From NCBI RefSeq assembly GCF_012033735.1, contig NZ_JAAVJD010000007.1, forward strand, positions 1-61,109: 61,109 nt of DNA. The letters run 5' to 3'. Below are positions 22,960 to 31,295 of this stretch, one piece after another. Every line of letters begins with the position of its first letter. Within the stretch, counting starts at the first letter, position 1. Both the position numbers and the translations under genes were made by a program. This DNA comes from Streptomyces lonarensis. Its GTDB lineage: Bacteria; Actinomycetota; Actinomycetes; Streptomycetales; Streptomycetaceae. Under the pieces are notes generated by a model that was not told where the DNA came from, did no database searches, and worked only from the letters and a program-made list of their open reading frames with translations.

Positions 22960-25900
22960 ATGGCGTTCATGAGCAGGAACACCCCCCGCCCCGAGGACCG
23001 CCCCCTCCTTCGCGAGCTGATCCACATCCCGGAGCGGGTCTCGACCTCCGACTTCGTGCTGAAGCTCGGCGAGGCCGTCACGCCCGAGGGCGCCGAGGCC
23101 GCTCTGCAGGACTACGTCGTCACCGACCGCCTGCGCGGCAACTTCGACGAAGCCCTCGACCTGATCAAGTCGGCGCTCGACAGCCACTCCTCCAAGGCCG
23201 CCTACCTGCACGGCTCGTTCGGTTCCGGTAAGTCGCACTTCATGGCGGTGCTCTACGCCCTGCTCTCCGGCCACCAGGCCGCCCGCTCCAAGACGGGCCT
23301 CGACCCCGTCCGCGGCAACCACTCCTGGCTGGACGCGGGGGACCGCACGTTCCTCCTCGTCCCGTACCACATGCTCGGCGCCAAGTCCCTTGAGCAGCGC
23401 ATCCTCGGCAAGTACGTGGAGCACGTGCGCAAGGTGCACCCGGGCTGCGATCTGCCGCAGGTCTATCTGACCGACGGCCTCTTCGAGGACTTCGCCGCCC
23501 ACCGCCGTGGCAGCGGCGACGACCGGGTGATCGCGCAGCTCGCCGAGGCGGACAGCGGTGAGGGCGACGAGTGGGGCGAGGCGTTCGCCTGGACCACCGA
23601 GCTGCTCGACCAGGCCGTCGCCGCGCAGGAGGAGCACGAGAACACCAAGGGCTTCGACCTGGACAACCCGACCACCCCGCAGGAGCTGCGGGCACGGCTC
23701 GTCCAGGACCTGACCAAGACCCTCTTCCCGTCCTTCGCCCGCAACGCCTCGGAGAACTCCGACGGTTTCGTCTCCCTGGACAAGGGCCTCGGCATCATCG
23801 CCGCGCACGCCAAGTCCCTCGGCTACGACGGCCTCGTCCTCTTCATGGACGAGCTGATCCTGTGGCTGGCCACCCTCATCCACGACCAGAAGGCGCTCGG
23901 TCGCGAGGCGGGCAAGGTCACCAACTTCGTGGAGGGCGCCGACGAGCGCCGCGCCATCCCCGTCGTCTCGTTCATCGCGCGTCAGCGTGACCTGCGCGAG
24001 CTGGTCGGCGAGGAGATGTCCGGCGCCGCCGAGGCCGCCGTGCAGGACACGCTGAAGCTCAACGGCGGCCGGTACGACTCGATCGTCCTGGAGGACCGCA
24101 ACCTCCCGACGATCGCACGGGCCCGACTGCTGAACCCCGTCGACGACGAGGCCGAGGCGAAGGTCGCGGCGGCCTTCGACGAGGCGAAGAGGCTCGGCCC
24201 GGACGTCTGGCAGACCCTGCTCGGCCACAAGGACTCCACCACCGGCGCGGACGAGGACGCCTTCCGGCGCACCTACCCCTTCCCGCCGGCCTTCATGGAC
24301 ACCCTGGTGCACATCTCCGGTGCTTTGCAGCGCTCCCGCACCGGCCTCAAGCTGATGAGCCAGCTGCTGGTCGACCACCGGGACGACTGGCGGCTCGGCC
24401 AGCTCGTACCGCTCGGCGATCTGTACCCGGCGATCGTCGGCGGCGGCGACAAGGCGTTCAGCGGCGAGACCAGCGTTCACTTCGAGGCGGCGGACAAGCT
24501 GTACCGCGAGAAGCTGCGCCCGTACCTGCTGAAGACCAACCAGGTCACCGAGGACGACGTGGAGACGTACCGGCGCCGTCCGGAATCGATCGACGACCCG
24601 CAGCTGAAGGCCCGCTGCCGGGACTTCACCGGTGACAGCCGGCTGATCCAGACGCTGCTCCTCTCCGCGCTCGCGCCGAGCGTCCCCGCCCTGTCCGACC
24701 TGACCCTGGCCCGGCTCAACGCGCTCAACCACGGGTCCATCACCACCCGGATCGCCGGCACCGAGATCGGCCGCCTGGAGCAGAAGACCAAGGAGTGGGC
24801 GGCGACCTTCCCGGAGATCAAGGTCGCCGGCACCGGCCCCGGCGCGGTCGTCCGCCTGGAGCTGACCGGCGTCGACCTCGACGCGGTGCTCGCCAACGCC
24901 CAGGTCCACAACAACCTGGGCAACCGCCGGGCCACCATGCGCACCCTGTTGAAGGAGGCGCTCGGCGTCACCGACGGGGCCGGCGGGTTCGACCCGTACG
25001 ACACCCTCGACCTGGTGTGGAAGGGCACCGAGCGGCAGGTCGAGGTGGTCTTCGGGAACGTCGCCGACGTCGACTCGCTGTCGGACGCGGCGCTGCGGCC
25101 CAGCCAGGAGGACGCCTGGCGGCTCGTCGTCGGCTTCCCGTACGACGAGGGCGAGTTCGGGCCGATGGACGACCTGCAGCGGCTGCGCACGCTGCGGGAG
25201 AAGACGGGCGGCGCCTCGCGGACCCTGGCCTGGCTGCCCACCCACCTCACCGACGCGACCCGCGGCGACTTCGAGCGTCTCGTCGTCATCACCAAGGCAC
25301 TCTCCGACGAGGCCCGCTTCGACTCCGAGTTCGCGCGCAGTCTCAACGCCGACGACAAGGCCCGCGCCAAGGGCATGCTGCAGTCGCAGCGGGAGGTCCT
25401 CACCGAGCGGGTCCTGGGCGCGCTGAAGCAGGCCTACGGACTCGCGCAGAAGCAGGAAGGCGTCGTCGACCTCGGCTTCGCCACCCACCTGGAGGCCCAG
25501 CAGCAGGTGGCGGGGCTCCAGCTGCCGATCGGCGCGCAGCTGGGCGACGCCGCACGTCAACTGGCCGGAAAGCTGCTCGGCCACCAGTTCCCCGCCCACC
25601 CCGAGCTGGACCCGGAGGGCACCGGGAAGCCGCTACGGGCCGCCGAGCTCAGAACCGTCTTCGAGTACGTGCGCAGGGCCGCCGAGGACCGTGACGGGCA
25701 GGTGGAGGTCGAGGCCAAGGACCGCAAGGTCATGGCGCGGATCGCGGGCGGCCTGGGGCTCGGTGCGATGCACGAGGCGTACTACCGGCAGTCCACGCTC
25801 TGGCTCGACCACTTCACCGCGCAGGCCCGGCGGGACGGGGTCGCCGAGCCGACCCTGGTCAAGCTTGCGGACTGGACCGACCGGCCCGACCCCCGCGGCC

Positions 25901-26856
25901 TGCCCGAGCCGCTGCGGCGGCTGCTGGCCGCCGCGTACGCGGAGATGTCCGACCGCGTGTGGGTGCGCGGCGGAGTCGCGGTCGAACCCGCGCCGCTGCC
26001 GAGCGACCTGAAGCGTGACTACGCACTGCGGGAGCAGCCGCTGCCCACCGAGGCGGACTGGGCCGAGGCACGCAAGCGGTACGAGACGGTGTTCGGCACC
26101 CCCGCGCCGCAGCTGCGTCGCGGGCGGATCGTGAACCAGTTCGCCGGGCAGATCCGCAAGGCCGCGAACGGGTTCGCGCCCGACGCGGAACGGCTCGTCA
26201 CGGAGCTGGAGAAGCACCGGAGGTTCCTGCACCTGGACGACGCCTCGCCGCGCCTCGTGCTCGCCCGGCGGGCCCAGGAGCTGGTGGACGCGGTGCGCGA
26301 GGAGAACCTGGGCGCCAAGGCAGTGGTCGACCGGCTGGCCGGCTTCGACCTCGGCGGCTTCACCGCCCACCGGTACGGCATGTCGCTGACCGGTGCCCGG
26401 GCCGTCGCCGACGCGCTGCAGAACACCAGCTGGAGTGAGCAGCTGGAGCTGGCCGACACGCTCGGCCGGGACGGGGCGGCGATCATGGAGCGGGTGCGCG
26501 ACGCCGCCGCCGGCGACCCCGGCGACTATCCCGACCTGCCGTCCGTGCTGAAGAAGGGCAGCCGGGAGGTGATGGCGCTGCTCCGGTCCCGGCAGAGCCC
26601 GACGCCGGCCCCGGAGCCGCAGCCCGCCGCTGCGGGGCTCGGCGCCGAGGCGGTGCCCCTGGACGGCGGCTCCGCCCATCCGCAGGTGCTGCCGACGCCG
26701 CCCGCGCCGCGTGATCCGGCCCGCCCGGTGGCCCGCTCCGGTGGTGGCCGGACGACGGCCGCCAAGGCGGTCGTGGAGCTGCAGGCCGAGATCGCGGCGC
26801 TCGCCGCGGCCCACCCCGACGCCACCGTCGAGGTCACCTGGAAGGTCGTCGACTGA
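22960..26856 (+). CDS. pglY: BREX-2 system ATPase PglY
   Basis: A 1298-residue P-loop ATPase, the type 2 counterpart of BrxC. Walker A is HGSFGSGKSH near residues 85-94. A Walker B-like hydrophobic strand LVLFMDE sits near 288-294. The long C-terminal region is charged and helical, ends in a proline-rich linker and finishes with AAHPDATVEVTWKVVD. PglY is one of the proteins needed for Pgl immunity in S. coelicolor. The stop overlaps the pglZ ATG by one base (TGATG), so translation is coupled. The gene opens the second half of the BREX cluster. An ATG three codons in is an alternative start. Confidence 0.95.
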   Translation: MAFMSRNTPRPEDRPLLRELIHIPERVSTSDFVLKLGEAVTPEGAEAALQDYVVTDRLRGNFDEALDLIKSALDSHSSKAAYLHGSFGSGKSHFMAVLYALLSGHQAARSKTGLDPVRGNHSWLDAGDRTFLLVPYHMLGAKSLEQRILGKYVEHVRKVHPGCDLPQVYLTDGLFEDFAAHRRGSGDDRVIAQLAEADSGEGDEWGEAFAWTTELLDQAVAAQEEHENTKGFDLDNPTTPQELRARLVQDLTKTLFPSFARNASENSDGFVSLDKGLGIIAAHAKSLGYDGLVLFMDELILWLATLIHDQKALGREAGKVTNFVEGADERRAIPVVSFIARQRDLRELVGEEMSGAAEAAVQDTLKLNGGRYDSIVLEDRNLPTIARARLLNPVDDEAEAKVAAAFDEAKRLGPDVWQTLLGHKDSTTGADEDAFRRTYPFPPAFMDTLVHISGALQRSRTGLKLMSQLLVDHRDDWRLGQLVPLGDLYPAIVGGGDKAFSGETSVHFEAADKLYREKLRPYLLKTNQVTEDDVETYRRRPESIDDPQLKARCRDFTGDSRLIQTLLLSALAPSVPALSDLTLARLNALNHGSITTRIAGTEIGRLEQKTKEWAATFPEIKVAGTGPGAVVRLELTGVDLDAVLANAQVHNNLGNRRATMRTLLKEALGVTDGAGGFDPYDTLDLVWKGTERQVEVVFGNVADVDSLSDAALRPSQEDAWRLVVGFPYDEGEFGPMDDLQRLRTLREKTGGASRTLAWLPTHLTDATRGDFERLVVITKALSDEARFDSEFARSLNADDKARAKGMLQSQREVLTERVLGALKQAYGLAQKQEGVVDLGFATHLEAQQQVAGLQLPIGAQLGDAARQLAGKLLGHQFPAHPELDPEGTGKPLRAAELRTVFEYVRRAAEDRDGQVEVEAKDRKVMARIAGGLGLGAMHEAYYRQSTLWLDHFTAQARRDGVAEPTLVKLADWTDRPDPRGLPEPLRRLLAAAYAEMSDRVWVRGGVAVEPAPLPSDLKRDYALREQPLPTEADWAEARKRYETVFGTPAPQLRRGRIVNQFAGQIRKAANGFAPDAERLVTELEKHRRFLHLDDASPRLVLARRAQELVDAVREENLGAKAVVDRLAGFDLGGFTAHRYGMSLTGARAVADALQNTSWSEQLELADTLGRDGAAIMERVRDAAAGDPGDYPDLPSVLKKGSREVMALLRSRQSPTPAPEPQPAAAGLGAEAVPLDGGSAHPQVLPTPPAPRDPARPVARSGGGRTTAAKAVVELQAEIAALAAAHPDATVEVTWKVVD

Positions 26857-29792
26857 TGTCCGGCACGATCGCCGCCACCCCTGCCGGGCCGGACCCGTCC
26901 GCCGCGGGTCCCGCCCGCCTCTCGGTGAGCACGGTCCGCCAGTTCGTCACCGCGCGCAGCAAGCTCTGCGACGGCGCGGTCCGCGTCATGCTGCTGCGGG
27001 CCACCCCGCAGTGGGACGGGGCCGCCGAGCAGCCGACGGCGGACGGGACGCGGGTCCGGGTGGCCGTCGCGCCGTCCGTCCTGGCGGTGCACGAGCAGAT
27101 CCTGGGCCACCTGGAGGCGCCGGCACCGCCGGAGCCACGCGTCCTCGTCGTCCTCACCGACCGGGAGAACACCGAGCTCGACCCCGGTCTGCTCGCCCGC
27201 GTCTACGGTCACCGCATCAGGTCCGTCGACAACTGGGAGGTGGTGCAGGAGGCGTTCGGGGCGAGCGGCCTCGACACCCGGCTGCGCGGCGAGACCTGGG
27301 CGGCCGAAGCGCTCTTGGACGCGGCCGGCACCCGGGGGTGGCGCACGATCGGCAGGGGCGTGCTCTCCCGCGACGAGGCCCTCGCCCGGCTGACCCGGCG
27401 GCGCCTCCGCCTCGACGACGACAGCGGCGACACGCCGGCGGGTCGCGTCCCGCCGGGAGCGTCGGACCGGGTCGACCCCGTCGCCCTGTTCCGGTGGACC
27501 CTCACCCCCGGCGGCCCGGAGCTCCTGCGCGAGCTGCGCGGCCCGGAGAAGGCCGGGCTCTCCCGCTTCCTCGCCGCGCCCGAGCAGGGCGGCGCCGCGG
27601 GCAGGGTGATCACGGCGCTGGTCGATGCCGACCACGGCCCCGACGCCGCTGCCTACGCGGTGGTCTGCGCCGCGCTGTGGGGCCACGCGGAGGCCGACCA
27701 CGACCTGTACCGCGCACGCGGCCGGGCCGAACGGTGGCTGGGCGAGCAGCCGCCCGCCCAGGGCGACGAACTCGACCGTCTCCTCGCCTCCTTCGCCCGC
27801 AGCGGCGAGGCGTACGTACGCGATCTTCTCGACCGAGGTGAGCACCGCCTCGCCGACCCGGTCCTGACCCGGGCCGCCCAGCTGGTCTCCCAGTTCGGGG
27901 CGCAGGCAGCCGCCACCGCCAGTCCGCTCCTGCCCGCCGGGCTCGACGCCCGGTTCGCCGCCGCCGGTCACGCGCTGGCCGGCGACTCGAGCGAGGTGGT
28001 CACGGACTCCGTCACCGCGCTCCGCACGCACGCCCTCGCCCGCCGCGACGGCGAGACCCGGGCCCGGATCGAGCGGGTCCGGATGGCCGTCCGGCTGCGG
28101 CGCTGGCTGGCCGGGAACCCGTCGGAGACGATCGACTCGGTGTCCGACGGGACGGACCGCCAGATCCGCGAGCTCGGCTGGGCCGACCGCGCGCTGGAAC
28201 ACCTGGAGGCGGGCGGCGACCCCGACGCCGTCCTCGCCGGCGCGTACAACCGGATCGGCGACCAGGTGCGACGGACCCGCCGCGCGCTCGACCACGCCTT
28301 CAGCGAACGGCTCGCCGTGTGGACGGCGGACGCCGGCTCCGCCGGCTCCCTGCTCACCGTCGAGTCGCTCCTGACGCGCGTCGTCGCGCCGGTCGTCGCC
28401 GAGCCGGGGCGCCGGGTCCTGCTGCTGCTCCTGGACGGGATGAGCGCGGCCGTCGCGGCCGAGCTGGGGCAGGAACTGCGGCGGCAGTGGGCCGAGTTCG
28501 ACCCGCTCCCCGGGGCGCACGGCGCACCGGTGCGCCGTGGCGTGGCAGCAGCGCTGCCCACCCTCACCGCCGTCTCACGCACCTCGCTCTTCACCGGAAC
28601 CCTGATGAAGGGCGACCAGAACGACGAGAAGCGGCTCTTCCCTCTCCACGCCTGCTGGCAGGGGGCCCCGGCGGCCGTCTTCCACAAGGACGACCTGCGC
28701 GGCCCCGACACCGGCTCTCCCTTCTCCACCGCCCTCGGCGAGGCCCTCGCCGACGAGCGCATGCACGTCGCCGTCGTCCTCAACACCGTCGACGACCGGC
28801 TCGCCAAGGAGCAGAAGCTCGGGGACGGAGCCTGGCGCGCCAACGAAGTCAGTGGTCTCGAAGCGCTGTTGCGGGCCGCGCGGGCCAACGGCATGACCGT
28901 GCTGCTGACCTCCGACCACGGCCATGTCGTCGAACGGCGGAGCAGCAAGCTCGACGCCCCTGCCGGAGCCATCGGTTCGTCCCGTCACCGTGGCCCCGGC
29001 GGTCCGGTGGCCCCCTCGGAGATCGCACTGGCCGGGCCGCGCGTGGTCTGGCCGGAGCCCGGCGCGCACATCGTCGCGCTGCGCGACCACGACGCCCGGT
29101 ACACCGCCCTCAAGGCGGGCTACCACGGCGGGGCGACGCTGGCCGAGTTCACCGTTCCGCTGCTCGCCCTGCTGCCCTTCGGCGCCGAACCACCGCAGGG
29201 ATGGCGGGAGTTGGGCGATCCGGCTCCGCTGTGGTGGTCCGAGGGGACGGGCATCGAGACGGAAGCCGGTGCCGAGGCCGTCACCGCCTCCGGCGTCGCT
29301 GCGCCCGCGGCCACGCCGTCGCGTCCCGGCGCCAAGCAGACCAGGAAAGCCACCCAGCCCCCGGCGGAGGGCGTCATCAGTCTCTTCGGCGAGGACGCGC
29401 TCGCCCCGCTCGCCTCCCCGAACCCTGCCGACCCCGCGACCAAGCCCGAAGCACCCTCCCCCCAGGCCCAGTCCCCTGCCGTCGCGCTCGTGGAACGTCT
29501 CGTCGCCACCGAGCTGTACGCGGCGCAGCTGGAGCTGCTCGCCCGGAAGCCCCGGGAGCCGTCCTCCCTCCCCAAGGCGCTGGTCGCCCTCGTCGAAGCG
29601 GGCACCCTGCCCCTGACCGCCCTGGCCGAACGCGCGGGCCAGCCCGCCAGCCGCGCCCACGGCTTCGCCGCGACCCTGGCCCAGCTCCTCAACTACGACG
29701 GCGCCCAGATCCTGGAGATTCTCCCCGACAACCGCACCCTGCGCCTGCACCGCGCGCAGCTGATCGAGCAGTTCGGACTGCGCACCCCGTGA
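26856..29792 (+). CDS. pglZ: BREX-2 system phosphatase-fold protein PglZ
   Basis: A 978-residue protein with the alkaline-phosphatase-superfamily PglZ domain. The metal-site strand LLLLLDGMSAA is near residue 521 and the TSDHGH motif near 686. PglZ is the signature protein shared by all BREX types. In the Pgl system it is reported to counteract PglX toxicity. After residue about 810 there is an alanine- and proline-rich linker, then a helical C-terminal domain (VERLVATELYAAQLELLARK). It is coupled to pglY by a one-base overlap and followed by brxD after 70 bp. Confidence 0.95.
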   Translation: MSGTIAATPAGPDPSAAGPARLSVSTVRQFVTARSKLCDGAVRVMLLRATPQWDGAAEQPTADGTRVRVAVAPSVLAVHEQILGHLEAPAPPEPRVLVVLTDRENTELDPGLLARVYGHRIRSVDNWEVVQEAFGASGLDTRLRGETWAAEALLDAAGTRGWRTIGRGVLSRDEALARLTRRRLRLDDDSGDTPAGRVPPGASDRVDPVALFRWTLTPGGPELLRELRGPEKAGLSRFLAAPEQGGAAGRVITALVDADHGPDAAAYAVVCAALWGHAEADHDLYRARGRAERWLGEQPPAQGDELDRLLASFARSGEAYVRDLLDRGEHRLADPVLTRAAQLVSQFGAQAAATASPLLPAGLDARFAAAGHALAGDSSEVVTDSVTALRTHALARRDGETRARIERVRMAVRLRRWLAGNPSETIDSVSDGTDRQIRELGWADRALEHLEAGGDPDAVLAGAYNRIGDQVRRTRRALDHAFSERLAVWTADAGSAGSLLTVESLLTRVVAPVVAEPGRRVLLLLLDGMSAAVAAELGQELRRQWAEFDPLPGAHGAPVRRGVAAALPTLTAVSRTSLFTGTLMKGDQNDEKRLFPLHACWQGAPAAVFHKDDLRGPDTGSPFSTALGEALADERMHVAVVLNTVDDRLAKEQKLGDGAWRANEVSGLEALLRAARANGMTVLLTSDHGHVVERRSSKLDAPAGAIGSSRHRGPGGPVAPSEIALAGPRVVWPEPGAHIVALRDHDARYTALKAGYHGGATLAEFTVPLLALLPFGAEPPQGWRELGDPAPLWWSEGTGIETEAGAEAVTASGVAAPAATPSRPGAKQTRKATQPPAEGVISLFGEDALAPLASPNPADPATKPEAPSPQAQSPAVALVERLVATELYAAQLELLARKPREPSSLPKALVALVEAGTLPLTALAERAGQPASRAHGFAATLAQLLNYDGAQILEILPDNRTLRLHRAQLIEQFGLRTP

Positions 29793-29862
29793 GCACGACC
29801 AATCCGATCTGACTGTCGGCACTCCGGCCCTCCGGCCGCCTCGCCGATGGGAGACTGTCCGG

Positions 29863-31224
29863 GTGAACTCGTTCGGATCCTCAACTCCCCGTGCCGGTGT
29901 ACCCGTCGGCGCCGTACGCCGCCGTGCCGTCGTGGACGCGTTGCGACGCGGTGCCGTCCCCGAGAGCGGCCTCGACCTGCTCGCCACCGGCCTGGGCCGC
30001 TTCGAGCAGGCGATCGACGAGGAACTCGACACCGTCGCCGCCGGCGGCTCGGTGTTCAAGGCGGTGCGCGGTGAGTACGGCTCCGGCAAGACGTTCTTCA
30101 CCCGCTGGCTCTGCGAGCGGGCCAAGCGGCGCAGCTTCGCCGTGGCCGAGGTACAGGTGTCGGAGACCGAGACCCCGCTGCACAAGCTGGAGACGGTCTA
30201 CCGACGGCTCACCGAACGCCTGACCACCCCGAGCTTCCCGCCCAGTGCGCTGCGGCCCGTCGCCGATGCCTGGTTCTACGCCCTGGAGGAGGACGCGCTC
30301 GCCGACGGCGCGGCCGAGAGCGACCTGCCGCAGGCCGTGGAACGGCTGCTCACCGCCCGCCTGGCCGAGGTGTCCCGCCAGGCCCCCGCCTTCGCCACCG
30401 CCCTGCGCGGGTACAAGCAGTCCCTCGACGCCGGTGACGAGGCGACCGCCGCCGCGGTGATGGCCTGGCTCGGCGGCCAGCCGCACGTCGCCGCCGCCGC
30501 CCGGCGCAGCGCGGGGGTCCGCGGCGACCTCGACCACTTCGGCGCCTTCGGCTTCCTCCAGGGGTTGCTGACCATGCTCAAGGACGCGGGGCACGGCGGG
30601 CTCGTGCTCGTCCTGGACGAAGTGGAGACGCTGCAGCGGGTCCGCTCCGACGCCCGTGACAAGGCGCTCAACGCCCTGCGCCAGCTCATCGACGAGGTGC
30701 ACTCCGGTCGGTTCCCCGGCCTCTACCTCGTCATCACCGGCACGCCCGCCTTCTACGACGGACAGCAGGGCATCCAGCGCCTCCCCCCGCTCGCCCAGCG
30801 CCTGGCCACCGACTTCACCACCGATCCGCGCTTCGACAACCCGCGTGCGGTGCAGATCCGGCTCCCCGGATTCACCGAGGAGTCCCTGACCGCTCTGGGT
30901 GCCACCATCCGCGACCTGTACGCGGACGGCGTCTCCACCCCCGACTCCGCCGAGCGGATCAAGCGACTCGCCGACGACGCGTACCTTGCGGACCTGGCAC
31001 GGGCCGTGGGCGGGGCGCTGGGAGGCAGAGTCGGAGTCGCACCGCGCCTCTACCTGAAGAAGCTGGTCGGGGACGTCCTCGACCGGATCGACCAGTTCGA
31101 CGACTTCGATCCGCGTGCGCACTACACCTTGACCCTCGGCAGCGGTGATCTCACGGCCACCGAACGCAACCTCGCCGCGCCGCCGGCTGCCACGTCGGCC
31201 GACGACCTCGACCTCGACCTCTGA
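29863..31224 (+). CDS. brxD: BREX-2 system ATP-binding protein BrxD
   Basis: A 453-residue ATPase of the type found only in type 2-like BREX loci. Walker A GEYGSGKT is near residue 69 and Walker B LVLVLDEVETLQ near 246. The sensor region includes LYLVITGTPAFYDG. The fold resembles ORC/Cdc6-like AAA ATPases. The GTG at 29863 has GGGAG upstream. The last residues are an acidic tail (DDLDLDL). The next gene, brxHI, begins 71 bp on, across a short hexamer repeat. Confidence 0.93.
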   Translation: MNSFGSSTPRAGVPVGAVRRRAVVDALRRGAVPESGLDLLATGLGRFEQAIDEELDTVAAGGSVFKAVRGEYGSGKTFFTRWLCERAKRRSFAVAEVQVSETETPLHKLETVYRRLTERLTTPSFPPSALRPVADAWFYALEEDALADGAAESDLPQAVERLLTARLAEVSRQAPAFATALRGYKQSLDAGDEATAAAVMAWLGGQPHVAAAARRSAGVRGDLDHFGAFGFLQGLLTMLKDAGHGGLVLVLDEVETLQRVRSDARDKALNALRQLIDEVHSGRFPGLYLVITGTPAFYDGQQGIQRLPPLAQRLATDFTTDPRFDNPRAVQIRLPGFTEESLTALGATIRDLYADGVSTPDSAERIKRLADDAYLADLARAVGGALGGRVGVAPRLYLKKLVGDVLDRIDQFDDFDPRAHYTLTLGSGDLTATERNLAAPPAATSADDLDLDL

Positions 31225-31245
31225 TCGGTCGCCTTCCCCTCCCCC

Positions 31246-31269
31246 TTCCCGTTCCCGTTCCCGTTCCCG
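31246..31269 (+). repeat. Four tandem TTCCCG hexamers between brxD and brxHI
   Basis: Four perfect TTCCCG units fill 31246-31269, 26 bp before the brxHI GTG and 13 bp before its ribosome site (CAGGGAG). They are outside any frame. Copy-number change would alter spacing or upstream mRNA, not reading frame. Confidence 0.8.
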
Positions 31270-31295
31270 GAAGACCAAGCGCAGGGAGCCACCAC

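Noticed and set aside
22888..25599. A long open frame on the minus strand opposite pglY
   Set aside because: It is a shadow of pglY. The translated sequence is compositionally biased and shows no domain.
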